Shown here: positions 26,163 to 34,501 of the stretch, piece by piece
How positions within the stretch are numbered: the first letter of the stretch is position 1
Layout: the number at the start of each line of letters is the position of its first letter
NCBI GenBank assembly: GCA_945865925.1
Contig: CAMBFG010000005.1
Span: 1 to 64,000 of the forward strand
Direction of reading: 5' to 3'
From: Dehalococcoides mccartyi
Lineage (GTDB): Bacteria; Chloroflexota; Dehalococcoidia; UBA2979
DNA length: 64,000 nt
Notes under the pieces: model-generated
Told to the model about the DNA's origin: nothing
The model's database searches: none
Seen by the model: only the letters and a program-made list of their open reading frames with translations
Translations under genes and position numbers: made by a program

Positions 26163-26450
26163 ATGGCACTCACCGCCGAGGAAGTCCGTCACATCGCCAC
26201 CCTGGCCCGCGTCGCCGTCTCCCCGGAGGAGGTCGAGCGGCTGCGAGTCCAATTGTCCGGAATCCTGGATCAGTTCCAGATGCTGAACGACATCGACACC
26301 TCGGATGTTCCGCCAACCACGCAATCCTTCGATTTGCACTCGGTGCAGCGCGCGGACGAGGTCCGGCCGTCGCTGCCGCGCGCCGAGGCCCTGCTGAACG
26401 CGCCGCGGACCGAGGATGGCTACATCCGCGTCCGCGCCGTGCTGGACTAG
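26163..26450 (+). CDS. gatC: Asp/Glu-tRNA amidotransferase subunit C
   Basis: GatC is the small stabilising subunit of the GatCAB amidotransferase, which converts misacylated Asp-tRNAAsn or Glu-tRNAGln to the amidated form. The 95-residue product shows the full family pattern: EEVRHIATLARVAVSPEEV, then ILDQFQMLNDIDTSDVPP, and the C-terminal RADEVRPSLPRAEALLNAP. Start ATG 26163 follows GGAGGAGGATCG. It is eight bases ahead of gatA; gatB is not in the window. Confidence 0.95.
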   Translation: MALTAEEVRHIATLARVAVSPEEVERLRVQLSGILDQFQMLNDIDTSDVPPTTQSFDLHSVQRADEVRPSLPRAEALLNAPRTEDGYIRVRAVLD

Positions 26451-26458
26451 GCGCCTCG

Positions 26459-27934
26459 ATGCCGCCGATCGACCTCGACGTCTCCGCCCACGAGCATGCC
26501 CGCCGGCTGCGCGCCGGGGAATATTCCGCGCGCGCGCTTGCCGAGGCGACGCTGGCCCGAGTGCGGGCGCAGGAGCCGTCGCTCAACGCCTACATCACCG
26601 TCACGGACGACCTCGCGCTCGCGCAGGCGGACGCTGCGGACGCGCGCTTGAAGGCGGGTGATGCCGGCCCGTTGGTGGGCATCCCGGTCGGGGTCAAAGA
26701 TTTGCTCTCCACGAAGGGCGTCCAGACGACGGCCGCCTCGCACATGCTCGAAGGGTTCACCCCGGTCATCGACTGCACGGTGGTCGAACGGCTGAACGCG
26801 GCGGGCGCGGTGACGATCGGCAAGACGAACCTCGACGAGTTCGCGATGGGCTCGTCCACCGAGCATTCGTACTTCGGGCCCACGAAGAACCCCTGGGATC
26901 TGACGAGGGTGCCCGGGGGATCCTCGGGCGGGTCGGCGGCGACCGTGGCGGCGCGTGGGGTGCCGATCTCGATCGGGACGGACACCGGCGGTTCGATCCG
27001 GCAGCCAGCGTCGCTCTGCGGGATCCTCGGGCTGAAGACCACCTACGGGCGCGTGTCGCGCTTCGGGATCGTCGCGTTCGCCTCGTCGCTCGACCAGGCG
27101 GGACCGTTCGGGCGAGATGCCGAGGATGTGGCGACGCTGCTCGGCGCCTTCGCTGGGCACGACCCGCGCGACTCCACGACGGCGCCGGTGCCGGTGCCGG
27201 ACTACACGGAGCGCTTCGATCGCGGCTTCGAAGGCCTGCGCATCGGCGTGCCGGACTCGCTGCTAGAGCAGGGCGTCGACGCGGGTGTGCGCGAGGCCGT
27301 GGAGCAGGCGATCGCCACGTTCGCCTCGAACGGTGCGCAGGTGAAGCGAGGGATCGAGTTGCCCGCGGCGAAGGCGGCATTGCCGGTCTACTACATCATC
27401 GCGCCGTCGGAGGCGTCGGCGAACCTCGCGCGGTACGACGGGGTGAAGTACGGCTTCTCCTACCCGGATGGGCGGAATGCCGAGGAGGCGATGGCGGAGA
27501 GTCGCGGCCGAGGGTTTGGTGCGGAGGTGAAGCGTCGGATCATGCTGGGCACGTATGCGCTCTCAGCGGGGTACTACGACGCGTACTACCTGAAGGCACA
27601 GAAGGTGCGCACGCTGATCCAACGCGAGTACGCTGCCGCCTTTGCGGACGTCGACTTGATCCTCACACCGACGAGTCCCGGGGTGGCGTTCCGCATCGGC
27701 GAGAAAGTCGACGACCCGGTCGCGATGTACCTGAACGACCTGTACACGATCCCCGTGAACATCGCCGGGCTGCCCGGGATATCGATTCCCTGCGGGATGT
27801 CCGAGGGCCTGCCGGTCGGCCTGCAGTTGGTCGGGCGGTACTTCGAAGAGTCCACGGTGCTGCAAGCGGCACACGCCTACGGGAGCGTCACAGACTGGCA
27901 CGAACGCCGCCCGCCAGCGCTGCCGGGGGCGTAG
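26459..27934 (+). CDS. gatA: Asp/Glu-tRNA amidotransferase subunit A
   Basis: GatA is the amidase-signature subunit that releases ammonia from glutamine for tRNA-dependent amidation. The catalytic Ser-cisSer-Lys triad is visible as Lys80 (VGVKDLL), Ser155 (PGGSSGG) and Ser179 (TDTGGSIR). The 491-residue length is normal, and the C-terminal QLVGRYFEE motif is typical. The start ATG lies eight bases after gatC. The next gene follows in 11 bases, so a short operon gatC-gatA-hydrolase is likely. Confidence 0.95.
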   Translation: MPPIDLDVSAHEHARRLRAGEYSARALAEATLARVRAQEPSLNAYITVTDDLALAQADAADARLKAGDAGPLVGIPVGVKDLLSTKGVQTTAASHMLEGFTPVIDCTVVERLNAAGAVTIGKTNLDEFAMGSSTEHSYFGPTKNPWDLTRVPGGSSGGSAATVAARGVPISIGTDTGGSIRQPASLCGILGLKTTYGRVSRFGIVAFASSLDQAGPFGRDAEDVATLLGAFAGHDPRDSTTAPVPVPDYTERFDRGFEGLRIGVPDSLLEQGVDAGVREAVEQAIATFASNGAQVKRGIELPAAKAALPVYYIIAPSEASANLARYDGVKYGFSYPDGRNAEEAMAESRGRGFGAEVKRRIMLGTYALSAGYYDAYYLKAQKVRTLIQREYAAAFADVDLILTPTSPGVAFRIGEKVDDPVAMYLNDLYTIPVNIAGLPGISIPCGMSEGLPVGLQLVGRYFEESTVLQAAHAYGSVTDWHERRPPALPGA

Positions 27935-27945
27935 ACTCGCGCGCC

Positions 27946-28755
27946 ATGACCAATCCTCGATCTCCCTTCGGCCTCCCTCGACGTGACCCCAACGGGTCGA
28001 ACGGCGCTGGGGGCCACGACGACGCTGGTGGTGCTGGGCCGAGTGGTCCCGGTGGCCCGGGTGACGACCTGCCGCGCGACCTCGGTGGCGACAACGCCGA
28101 CGACGAGCTGACGCTGAAGATCACCGGCGTCCGTGCCCGCCAGGGGGAAGACCCCGGCGAGATGGAACTGGAGATCGAGACCAGCCGAGGGGTGATCAAG
28201 GCCTTCTTCACCCCGGTCGAGGGCAAGACGGGCGTCGCGTTGTTCCTCGGCGGTGCCGGAGGCGGGGTGCGCGGCCCCGCGAACGAGATGTACGTGACGC
28301 TTGCGGGGGAACTCGCGCTGGCGGGCGTGTCCACACTCCGCCTCGAGTACCGCGACGCCGGCGAGTTCGAGGAGTGCGTGATGGACGCGCTCGCTGGGTG
28401 CTCTTTCCTCAAGGGGATCGGTGCGGAGCGCACGGTGATGGTGGGCCACTCGTTCGGCGGAGCGGTCGCCGTGAAGGCGGGCGAACTCGCACCCATCGTC
28501 TCTGCGGTCTGCGGGCTGTCCTCGCAGCGCTTCGGGACCTTCGAGGTGGAGCGCCTGTCCAAGCCACTGCTGCTGATCCACGGCTCGAAGGACGAGGTCC
28601 TCGATCAGCAGGCCTCCAAGGACATCTTCGAGCGGGCACGGGAGCCGAAGCGCCTGGTGATCCTCGACGGTGATGGGCACGGGCTGACTCAGCACGCGGA
28701 CGAGGCCCGGTCGTTGGTGACGCAGTTCATCCTCGAGCATGCCGGAGAGGCGTGA
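27946..28755 (+). CDS. Alpha/beta hydrolase (dienelactone hydrolase/YfhR-like)
   Basis: A 269-residue hydrolase. A low-complexity Gly/Pro/Asp-rich N-terminus of about 45 residues precedes an alpha/beta fold. The nucleophile is in GHSFGGAVA, the acid in GSKDEVLD, and the histidine in DGDGHGL. No signal peptide is present. The fold with an N-terminal beta domain (LTLKITGVRARQGEDPG) resembles small acyl esterases. It follows gatA by 11 bases, is followed by a weak hairpin, and has no clear functional link to gatA. Confidence 0.8.
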   Translation: MTNPRSPFGLPRRDPNGSNGAGGHDDAGGAGPSGPGGPGDDLPRDLGGDNADDELTLKITGVRARQGEDPGEMELEIETSRGVIKAFFTPVEGKTGVALFLGGAGGGVRGPANEMYVTLAGELALAGVSTLRLEYRDAGEFEECVMDALAGCSFLKGIGAERTVMVGHSFGGAVAVKAGELAPIVSAVCGLSSQRFGTFEVERLSKPLLLIHGSKDEVLDQQASKDIFERAREPKRLVILDGDGHGLTQHADEARSLVTQFILEHAGEA

Positions 28756-28764
28756 TGTGGCCTC

Positions 28765-28785
28765 GCCTTCAGGAAATCTGAGGGC
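28765..28785 (+). terminator. Hairpin after the alpha/beta hydrolase
   Basis: GCCTTCAG and CTGAGGGC form an 8-bp stem with one G-T pair and a GAAAT loop, nine bases past the hydrolase stop. A short TTT follows five bases later. It is a modest terminator candidate. Confidence 0.45.
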
Positions 28786-28830
28786 AAGCGTTTCCCGTAA
28801 CACTCCGGATACAGGTCAGTTTACCCGTGA

Positions 28831-28969
28831 TGTTATGCTCCCTCAGGTTCGGCCCCCGGCACCTTTCGCCCTGCGGGCGGGGATCCTGCCGGAGGAATGC
28901 CAACCGTCGACCCGGAAGCCTGCGAGGAGGGGGAAGCCCGATTCGTGGGATTGGGGAGGGAAACCGCAG
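28831..28969 (+). promoter_or_regulatory. Extended -10 promoter and structured leader of the citrate synthase gene
   Basis: TGTTATGCT at 28831-28839 fits an extended -10 element (TGnTATnnT); no good -35 is seen. Predicted transcription would start near 28846, giving a leader of about 120 bases. Within it CCGGCA (28856-28861) pairs with TGCCGG (28887-28892), enclosing a CGCCC/GGGCG hairpin. The coding ATG follows GGGGAGGG. I do not recognise a known riboswitch class in it. Confidence 0.35.
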
Positions 28970-30121
28970 ATGACGACCGACACACCCGCCTACAGCCCAG
29001 GGCTGGAGGGCGTGCCGATTGCAGAGTCAGCCCTCTCACTGGTTGAGGGGCAGGTCGGGCGTCTCACCTATCGCGGCTACTCCATCGAAGACCTCACCGG
29101 CCCTCAGGGCACGTTCGAGGAAATCGTCGCCCTCATCTACGACGGCGAACTGCCGAAACCGGCGCGCATCCTGGAGATGAAGCGCCACCTGGAGGCCGAG
29201 CGCGGCCTCACCCCCGGCCAGATCGAGTTCGCGCGAAGCGCGGCGAAACTCACCCACCCGATGTTCGCGCTCCAGGCGGCCGTGGCGATCCTCGGACCCA
29301 TGGACAATGACTTCGAGCGCAAGGTCTCGACCGTGACCGAGCGCGGGCTGTCCCTGACGGCGAAAGTCGGGCACCTCGTCGGCGTCATCGCGCAGGCGGT
29401 GGCGGGCCGGCCGTACGAAGGTCCCCGACCGGGCGAGTCGCACGCGCACATGATGCTGCGAATGATCACGGGCAAGGAGCCGAGCGACCTGCACACCCGC
29501 GTGATGGACGCGCTGCTGATCCTGCAGGCGGATCACTCGGCGGGGAACGCCTCCACGTTCACGTCTCGCGTGGTGACCTCGACAAAGGCGGAGCCGGAGT
29601 CGGTGGTGGCCTCGGCGATCGGTGCGCTCTCCGGGCCGGCACATGGCGGTGCGAACGAGCACTCCCTGCGGTTGTTCATGGAGATCGGTGACCCCGCTGG
29701 CGCGGAGCCGAAGATCCAGCGGCTGCTCGAAGACAAGTACAAGATCCCCGGCTTCGGACATCGCGTGTACCACGTGAAGGATCCGCGCTCGAAGGTGATC
29801 CAGACGCTGGCGGCTGAGGTGATCAAGGGTGAGACGCCCGAGGCGGACCACTACCAGATCGCGCTGATGGTCGAGAAGGTCGCCACCGCGCGTCTCGGCG
29901 ACCGCGGCCTCTTCCCGAACGTCGACCTGTTCTCCGGGTGTGTCTTTGAGGCGATTGGAATCCCGATCGACATCTTCACCCCGGTGTTCGCTGCCTCCCG
30001 CACTGCGGGTTGGACGGCAAACATCCGCGAGCAGTGGGACTCCGGGAACCGGATCTTCCGCCCGGCACAGATCTACGTCGGCGCGCCGGTGCGTGAGTAC
30101 GTGCCGATCGACAAGCGGTAG
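28970..30121 (+). CDS. gltA: Citrate synthase
   Basis: Citrate (Si)-synthase condenses acetyl-CoA with oxaloacetate at the entry of the TCA cycle. The 383-residue length is that of the short, Gram-positive/archaeal-type enzyme. Diagnostic segments are LTYRGYSIEDL, a long helical domain with LQADHSAGNASTFTSRV, GPAHGGANE (catalytic His) and PGFGHRVYHVKDPR (His and substrate Arg). The last stretch is SRTAGWTANIREQW, with the catalytic Asp replaced at its usual site by neighbouring polar residues not resolved by eye. 2-Methylcitrate synthase is a close alternative, given propionyl-CoA metabolism elsewhere in the window. Confidence 0.9.
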   Translation: MTTDTPAYSPGLEGVPIAESALSLVEGQVGRLTYRGYSIEDLTGPQGTFEEIVALIYDGELPKPARILEMKRHLEAERGLTPGQIEFARSAAKLTHPMFALQAAVAILGPMDNDFERKVSTVTERGLSLTAKVGHLVGVIAQAVAGRPYEGPRPGESHAHMMLRMITGKEPSDLHTRVMDALLILQADHSAGNASTFTSRVVTSTKAEPESVVASAIGALSGPAHGGANEHSLRLFMEIGDPAGAEPKIQRLLEDKYKIPGFGHRVYHVKDPRSKVIQTLAAEVIKGETPEADHYQIALMVEKVATARLGDRGLFPNVDLFSGCVFEAIGIPIDIFTPVFAASRTAGWTANIREQWDSGNRIFRPAQIYVGAPVREYVPIDKR

Positions 30122-30140
30122 CCTCAACCTCGTCACAAGT

Positions 30141-30177
30141 GACAGGACCGGCCGCCCTCAGGGCGGCCGGTCCTGTC
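30141..30177 (+). terminator. Strong hairpin terminator after citrate synthase
   Basis: GACAGGACCGGCCGCCC and its perfect 17-bp complement enclose a TCA loop, 20 bases after the citrate synthase stop. It is the clearest terminator of the region. Confidence 0.85.
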
Positions 30178-30565
30178 TCCCCAGAGTCCTGAGGTGAGTC
30201 AGTTGCTCGATGGTGTCCCGAGTGCGGGGCGATTGTTTGCTGCATCCGGCGCCGTCGGGAAGTCGGGCGGGCGAGGGTAAAACACGATCGCCTGGATGCC
30301 TCGCCTGGATGCCTCGCCTGGATAGCGCCGAGACGATTCGTTCGATGGCAGGCTCTGTCAGTGGCATGGCATGCGCCCTCTCGTACCGCAGACTTCGCCG
30401 ACACAGTCGAGCTGCGAGGCTGCAGGATGCGAGGCTACTCGACGCAGAAGGCCGCAGGTGTCGGTTTGAGGCGTTACGGGCAGATCACAGCCCAATCCTC
30501 AGACTGAGGTCAGGTACAGGTAGATCTGTGACGGTCTCGTGACGGGATGAGCAGGCTCGTCTCGG
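30178..30565. other. Gene-free stretch with a short tandem repeat
   Basis: About 390 bases between the citrate synthase terminator and the broken dehalogenase gene. Open frames here look like random high-GC sequence without a ribosome site or family pattern. The only structure noticed is a 13-bp tandem repeat at 30289-30323. Confidence 0.5.
30289..30323 (+). repeat. 13-bp tandem repeat, 2.7 copies
   Basis: The unit CGCCTGGATGCCT occurs twice exactly and then partially (CGCCTGGAT). It lies in non-coding sequence and has no recognised function. Confidence 0.8.
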
Positions 30566-31285
30566 CTAGCAGCCGAGTTGAGTCGCGAGGTCCGCGAAGT
30601 CGAGCGCGACCACGTCGTGCGTGGCCTCGTTCGCAGCATCGCGCGGTCGCTCCGCGCCGTACTCGAAGGGTCGCGGGACGAAAGCGGTGCGCATGCCGCT
30701 GGACTCGCGCGCGGCCTTGAGGTCGCCGTGGTGCGCGGCCACGAGCATGACCTGACTCGGCGCCAGCGCCAGCATCTCGCACGCGGTCTGCTAGGACTCC
30801 GGCTGCGGCTTGTAGTGGCGGACGACCTCGGCGCCGAGGACGAGATCCCAGGGGAGGCCGGCGCGTTTGGCCATGTCCACGATCAGCGCGACATTGCCGT
30901 TCGAGTGTGGGGCGAGGATGTAGCGCTGCTTCAGCCGCGCGAGGCCCGCGAGGACATCCGGCCACGGGTCGAGGCGGTGCCACGCGAGGGTGAACTCATC
31001 GAGGTCATCGTCGGAGAGCGCCGGGAGGCTCATGTCTGCAAACACCGCGCCGAGGTTCTCGCGGTGCAGGGTGTCCAGCGTGACGAAGGGCCGGCGGCCG
31101 CTGCGGATCTCCTCCATTGCGGGTTCGTAGCGTCGTCGCCACGCGTCGGCGACCGTCCCCCAGTCCAGGTTGCGGATGCCGAGGCGTTCACCCAGCGCAG
31201 CGCCCTCGCGTGCGACCCCCGAACGCCAGTCGACGACCGTCCCGAAGACATCGAAGAGCAGCGCGCGAACTTCAGGTACTGGCAT
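30566..31285 (-). pseudogene. Haloacid dehalogenase type II, interrupted by an in-frame TAG
   Basis: The two frame-matched segments together make a 239-codon haloacid dehalogenase type II (HAD superfamily). The first segment has the nucleophile Asp12 in LLFDVFGTVVDWR, then the HSNGN motif and the conserved Lys in HYKPQPES. The second begins QTACEMLALAPSQVMLVAAHHGDLKAAR and holds the C-terminal HAD motif. Between them is TAG at 30791-30793, where relatives usually have an aromatic or Val-Tyr residue, so TAC/TAT to TAG is the simplest change. No frameshift is involved. It could be a pseudogene, a sequencing error or, less likely, readthrough. The ATG at 31285 begins the family pattern. Confidence 0.85.
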
Positions 31286-31325
31286 GCCGGGATCGTAGGG
31301 CGACGGACAACCGCTGAGGCGCGGG

Positions 31326-31856
31326 CTAGTCGCGAAACGGCGCACCTTCGTGCTGCAGCAGCCAGCGCTTGCGCTCCATCCCTCCGCCGTAGCCGGTGAG
31401 CGTCCCGTCGGCGCCGATGACCCGGTGGCAGGGCACGACGACGCCGATGGGGTTGCTGCCGTTGGCGAGGCCGACCGCGCGGACGGCACTCGGACGGCCG
31501 ATGCGTTGCGCGAGGGCGCTGTAACTGAGGGTCTCGCCCACCGGGATGGTGCGCAGTCCTGCCCAGACTTCGCGCTGGAAGGGTGTGCCGTTCGTGCGCA
31601 CGGAGAGCGCATCGAGGGCTTCGAGTTCGCCGCTGAAGTAGGCCTCGATCGCCGTGCGGACAGTAGGCGTGCGACCCGGCTGACGGACGAGCGTGTCGCC
31701 GTAATGACGGGCGAGCAGTCGCTCCATGCGGTCTTGGTGATCCTCCCAGTCGACTGACCGGAGGTAACCGTCCTCGTCGACCAGGATGAGCATGGTGCCG
31801 GTGGGCGTCTTGATGCGGTCGGAGCGCAGCGTCAGTGTCGGACGGGTAGGGGGCAT
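31326..31856 (-). CDS. ogt: Methylated-DNA-[protein]-cysteine S-methyltransferase
   Basis: Ogt/AGT removes alkyl groups from O6-alkylguanine in DNA in a suicide reaction. The acceptor is Cys143 in VVPCHRVIG. Other family signatures are TPFQREVWAGLRTIPVGETLSY (the Arg-finger/HTH helix region) and the RAVGLANGSNP loop. The 176-residue length is usual. Its neighbour, transcribed divergently, is an Ada/AlkA-like alkylation repair gene, so the two form a repair pair. Confidence 0.95.
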   Translation of the reverse strand: MPPTRPTLTLRSDRIKTPTGTMLILVDEDGYLRSVDWEDHQDRMERLLARHYGDTLVRQPGRTPTVRTAIEAYFSGELEALDALSVRTNGTPFQREVWAGLRTIPVGETLSYSALAQRIGRPSAVRAVGLANGSNPIGVVVPCHRVIGADGTLTGYGGGMERKRWLLQHEGAPFRD

Positions 31857-32004
31857 GTGGTGTCCTCGGAACGTTGGCTGTCATCGACTGCCGAGGACTG
31901 AGTGTGACGCACTTTCCGCCTTCGCGATGGACGAATCCGGACACCGCGTGCGAGATGTCCGAATCTGTCCAGCGCGCGCCGGCGAAGCGCGCAAGAATGC
32001 CCGT

Positions 32005-33408
32005 ATGACCACCTCGATCAGCGCCGTCCGGACGACCGGGATCTACTGCCGCGCGGGCTGCTCGGCACGGCCGCTCTCGCGCAATGTCACCCGATACGCC
32101 ACCTCGATCGCGGCGGAGGCGGCAGGGTTCCGGCCGTGCCTGCGCTGCCGCCCCGACCGGCTGCCGCCGTCGGTCCCCGGGGACACCGAGGCGCTAGTGG
32201 GACGCGCGTTGCTGCTGATCGCGGACGGCGCGCTCGATGAGACCTCGGAGGACGCCCTGGCCGGGCGGCTCGGCGTCACCGCGCGTCACCTCCGCCGGCT
32301 CTTCCACGAGCGGGTGGGGGCGACGCCCTCGTTCGTTGCGCGGTCGAGGCGTGCGCACTTCGCTCGGCGGCTGCTGGACGAGACGGACCTGCGCATGGTG
32401 GACGTCGCGCTGACGGCGGGCTTCAGCACGGTGCGGCAGATGAACCGTGAGATGCAGATCGTGTTTCGGTTCACGCCCACCGAACTGCGCGCGAAACGCC
32501 TGCGCGCCGATCGGCTGGTAGCGGACGGCGGGATCCGGTTGCGAGTGCCATACGCAGGCGCCCTGGCCTTCGATGACCTGCTGGACTATCTCCGGCCGCG
32601 CGCGCTCCCCGGCGTCGAGGTCGTCGATGGTCCTACCTACCGCCGCACGATCACCGTCTGCGGCGAGGCCGGAGCGATCGAGGTGTCGCAGGCGGTCGAT
32701 GGTCAGCATCTGCTCGTCGTCGCGCACCTGCCGACGATCGGCGCACTGATCGATGACGTCGCGCGGTGCCGCCGGCTGTTCGGCCTCGACCGTCCCGCGG
32801 CGGAGGAGACAACGCTGGCGGGCGACCCACTGCTCGCGGGGCTGATCCGAGCGCGGCCGGGCGTGCGTGTGCCGGGTGCGTGGGATCCGTTCGAGACGTC
32901 CGTGCGCGTCCTCCTCGGCCAGCAGGTGTCGGTCGCTGGTGCGACGACGCTCGCTGGGCGGCTCGTCGAGGCGTTCGGGACGCCGGTCGCGGGCCTCGGC
33001 GAGATGGGGCTGACGCACACGTTCCCGGCGGCGACGCAGATCGTGGCGGCGAGCATCGAACGGTTGCGTGGCATCGGTCTGCCCGAGGCACGCGCGCGCG
33101 CACTTCGCGAGTTCGCGCTGGCGTACGCGGAGGAGCGGGTACATCTCGACGCGGCCGCACCGTACGAGGTGACGATGGAGTCGCTGCTGGCGTTGCCGGG
33201 GATCGGGCCGTGGACGGCGCAGATGATCGCGCTCCGTGCGTGTGGCCAACCGGACGCGTTCGCCTCAGGCGACCTCGGACTGCGGCGCAAGGCCGCACGG
33301 TTGCGCGGGGAGGCGGAGCCGATGGCTGCCGAGGCCCTCGAGGCGCTGGCGGAGCAATGGCGGCCGCATCGCGCGCTGGCGGCGATGCACCTGTGGCTGG
33401 CGTCGTAG
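32005..33408 (+). CDS. alkA: Ada-type zinc domain + AraC HTH + AlkA DNA glycosylase
   Basis: A 467-residue fusion. An Ada-type zinc domain comes first, with Cys15, Cys19, Cys45 and Cys48 in the right spacing (the first would be the methyl acceptor). An AraC-like HTH follows near residues 60-150 (LAGRLGVTARHLRRLFHE). Last is a 3-methyladenine DNA glycosylase domain with LLGQQVSVAGA, the helix-hairpin-helix LPGIGPWTAQM, and catalytic Asp423 in SGDLGL. The ATG at 32005 gives an N-terminus missing the first strand usual in these domains, so an upstream start is possible. It is divergent from ogt. This looks like a combined sensor-regulator-repair enzyme for alkylated DNA. Confidence 0.88.
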   Translation: MTTSISAVRTTGIYCRAGCSARPLSRNVTRYATSIAAEAAGFRPCLRCRPDRLPPSVPGDTEALVGRALLLIADGALDETSEDALAGRLGVTARHLRRLFHERVGATPSFVARSRRAHFARRLLDETDLRMVDVALTAGFSTVRQMNREMQIVFRFTPTELRAKRLRADRLVADGGIRLRVPYAGALAFDDLLDYLRPRALPGVEVVDGPTYRRTITVCGEAGAIEVSQAVDGQHLLVVAHLPTIGALIDDVARCRRLFGLDRPAAEETTLAGDPLLAGLIRARPGVRVPGAWDPFETSVRVLLGQQVSVAGATTLAGRLVEAFGTPVAGLGEMGLTHTFPAATQIVAASIERLRGIGLPEARARALREFALAYAEERVHLDAAAPYEVTMESLLALPGIGPWTAQMIALRACGQPDAFASGDLGLRRKAARLRGEAEPMAAEALEALAEQWRPHRALAAMHLWLAS

Positions 33409-33412
33409 CCCG

Positions 33413-34426
33413 TTAGCCGAGGTAGTTGATGCGCATCGCGTCGCGGACCTCGAGCATCGTGGCCTGGGCGACGGTGCGGGCGTGGGTAGTGCCGGCCATG
33501 AGGGCTTCGCGGACGAGGTTGGGGTGGGCCTCGTAGTACGCGCGCTTCTCGCGGATGGGGGCGAGGAACGTGTTCAGGGCGGCAGCGAGTTTCGTCTTCA
33601 CCTCGACGTCACCGACCTTGCCGAGGACGTAGCGCTCCTTGAGGTCGTTGACTTCGTCGAGGTTGGGGTTGAAGGCGTCGTGGTACATGAACACCGGGTT
33701 GCCCTCGACGTGGCCGGGGTCGGTGGCGCGGAGGCGCGTGGGGTCGGTGTACATGCTGCGTACCTTCAGCATCACCGTCTCGGCGTCGTCGCCGAGGAAG
33801 ATCGCGTTGTTCTTCGACTTGCTCATCTTGGCGTCGCCGTCCGTGCCGACAAGGCGCGGGATGCGGCCGATCAGCGGCTCAGGTTCCGGGAACACGTCAC
33901 GCTCGAAGATGCGGTTGAAACGCCTCGCGACCTCGCGGGTGAGTTCGATGTGGGGCAGTTGATCCTCCCCGACGGGCACGAGGTGTGCCTTCGGCATGAG
34001 GATGTTCGCCACCTGCATCATCGGGTAGTTGAAGAAGGCGACGGGCACGGAGTGGCGTAGTTCGAGGTCGGCCATCTCCGCTTTCAGCGTCGGGTTGCGC
34101 TCGAGCATGCCGAGGGGCACCCACCACGAGAGCCACTGCGTCAGTTCGGCATGCTCGGGCACGCCGCTTTCGATGAGGAAGTGGCTGCCCTCGGGGTCGA
34201 GGCCCACGGCCAACCAGTCGAGGGCGACCTCAAAGATCGAGTCGCGGACACGCTGGAAGTCATCGGCGTAGTCGGAGACCTGGTAATCCGCGATCAGGAA
34301 GAAGCACTCGTACTCGCGCTGGAGGCGGATCCAGTTCTCGAGCGCACCAACGTAGTGGCCGAGGTGGAGCGCACCGGTGGGACGGACGCCGGTGAGGATG
34401 CGTTTGCGCGATTCGGAAGGTGCCAT
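33413..34426 (-). CDS. trpS: Tryptophan-tRNA ligase
   Basis: A 337-residue class I aminoacyl-tRNA synthetase. HLGH is at residues 21-24, the KMSKS loop is in [10 protein letters not shown], and [17 protein letters not shown] is diagnostic. A notable difference is Asn141 in [10 protein letters not shown], where bacterial enzymes usually have Asp (AADIL), the residue that contacts the indole NH of tryptophan. Length and remaining motifs are normal. It ends five bases after the alkA stop on the other strand, and is preceded in the same direction by argS, with 75 bases between them. Confidence 0.93.
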   Translation of the reverse strand: MAPSESRKRILTGVRPTGALHLGHYVGALENWIRLQREYECFFLIADYQVSDYADDFQRVRDSIFEVALDWLAVGLDPEGSHFLIESGVPEHAELTQWLSWWVPLGMLERNPTLKAEMADLELRHSVPVAFFNYPMMQVANILMPKAHLVPVGEDQLPHIELTREVARRFNRIFERDVFPEPEPLIGRIPRLVGTDGDAKMSKSKNNAIFLGDDAETVMLKVRSMYTDPTRLRATDPGHVEGNPVFMYHDAFNPNLDEVNDLKERYVLGKVGDVEVKTKLAAALNTFLAPIREKRAYYEAHPNLVREALMAGTTHARTVAQATMLEVRDAMRINYLG

Positions 34427-34501
34427 GGGTCCGTCCGTGACTCTCAGAGCGAGTGGTTTACTCAGAAGCGGCAGGTGCAGCCGCCCCGGTGCGTTGCTGG
34501 C

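Noticed and set aside
30210-30542. A 110-codon frame between citrate synthase and the broken dehalogenase.
   Set aside because: No ribosome site, no family pattern and a composition like random sequence; part of it is the 13-bp tandem repeat.
30791-30793. Pyrrolysine or other recoding of the TAG in the dehalogenase gene.
   Set aside because: Several other genes in the window end in TAG, so TAG is a normal stop here; loss of function or error is simpler.
34427-34501. A possible T-box leader for trpS.
   Set aside because: Only 75 bases separate argS and trpS, and no T-box core sequence was found.
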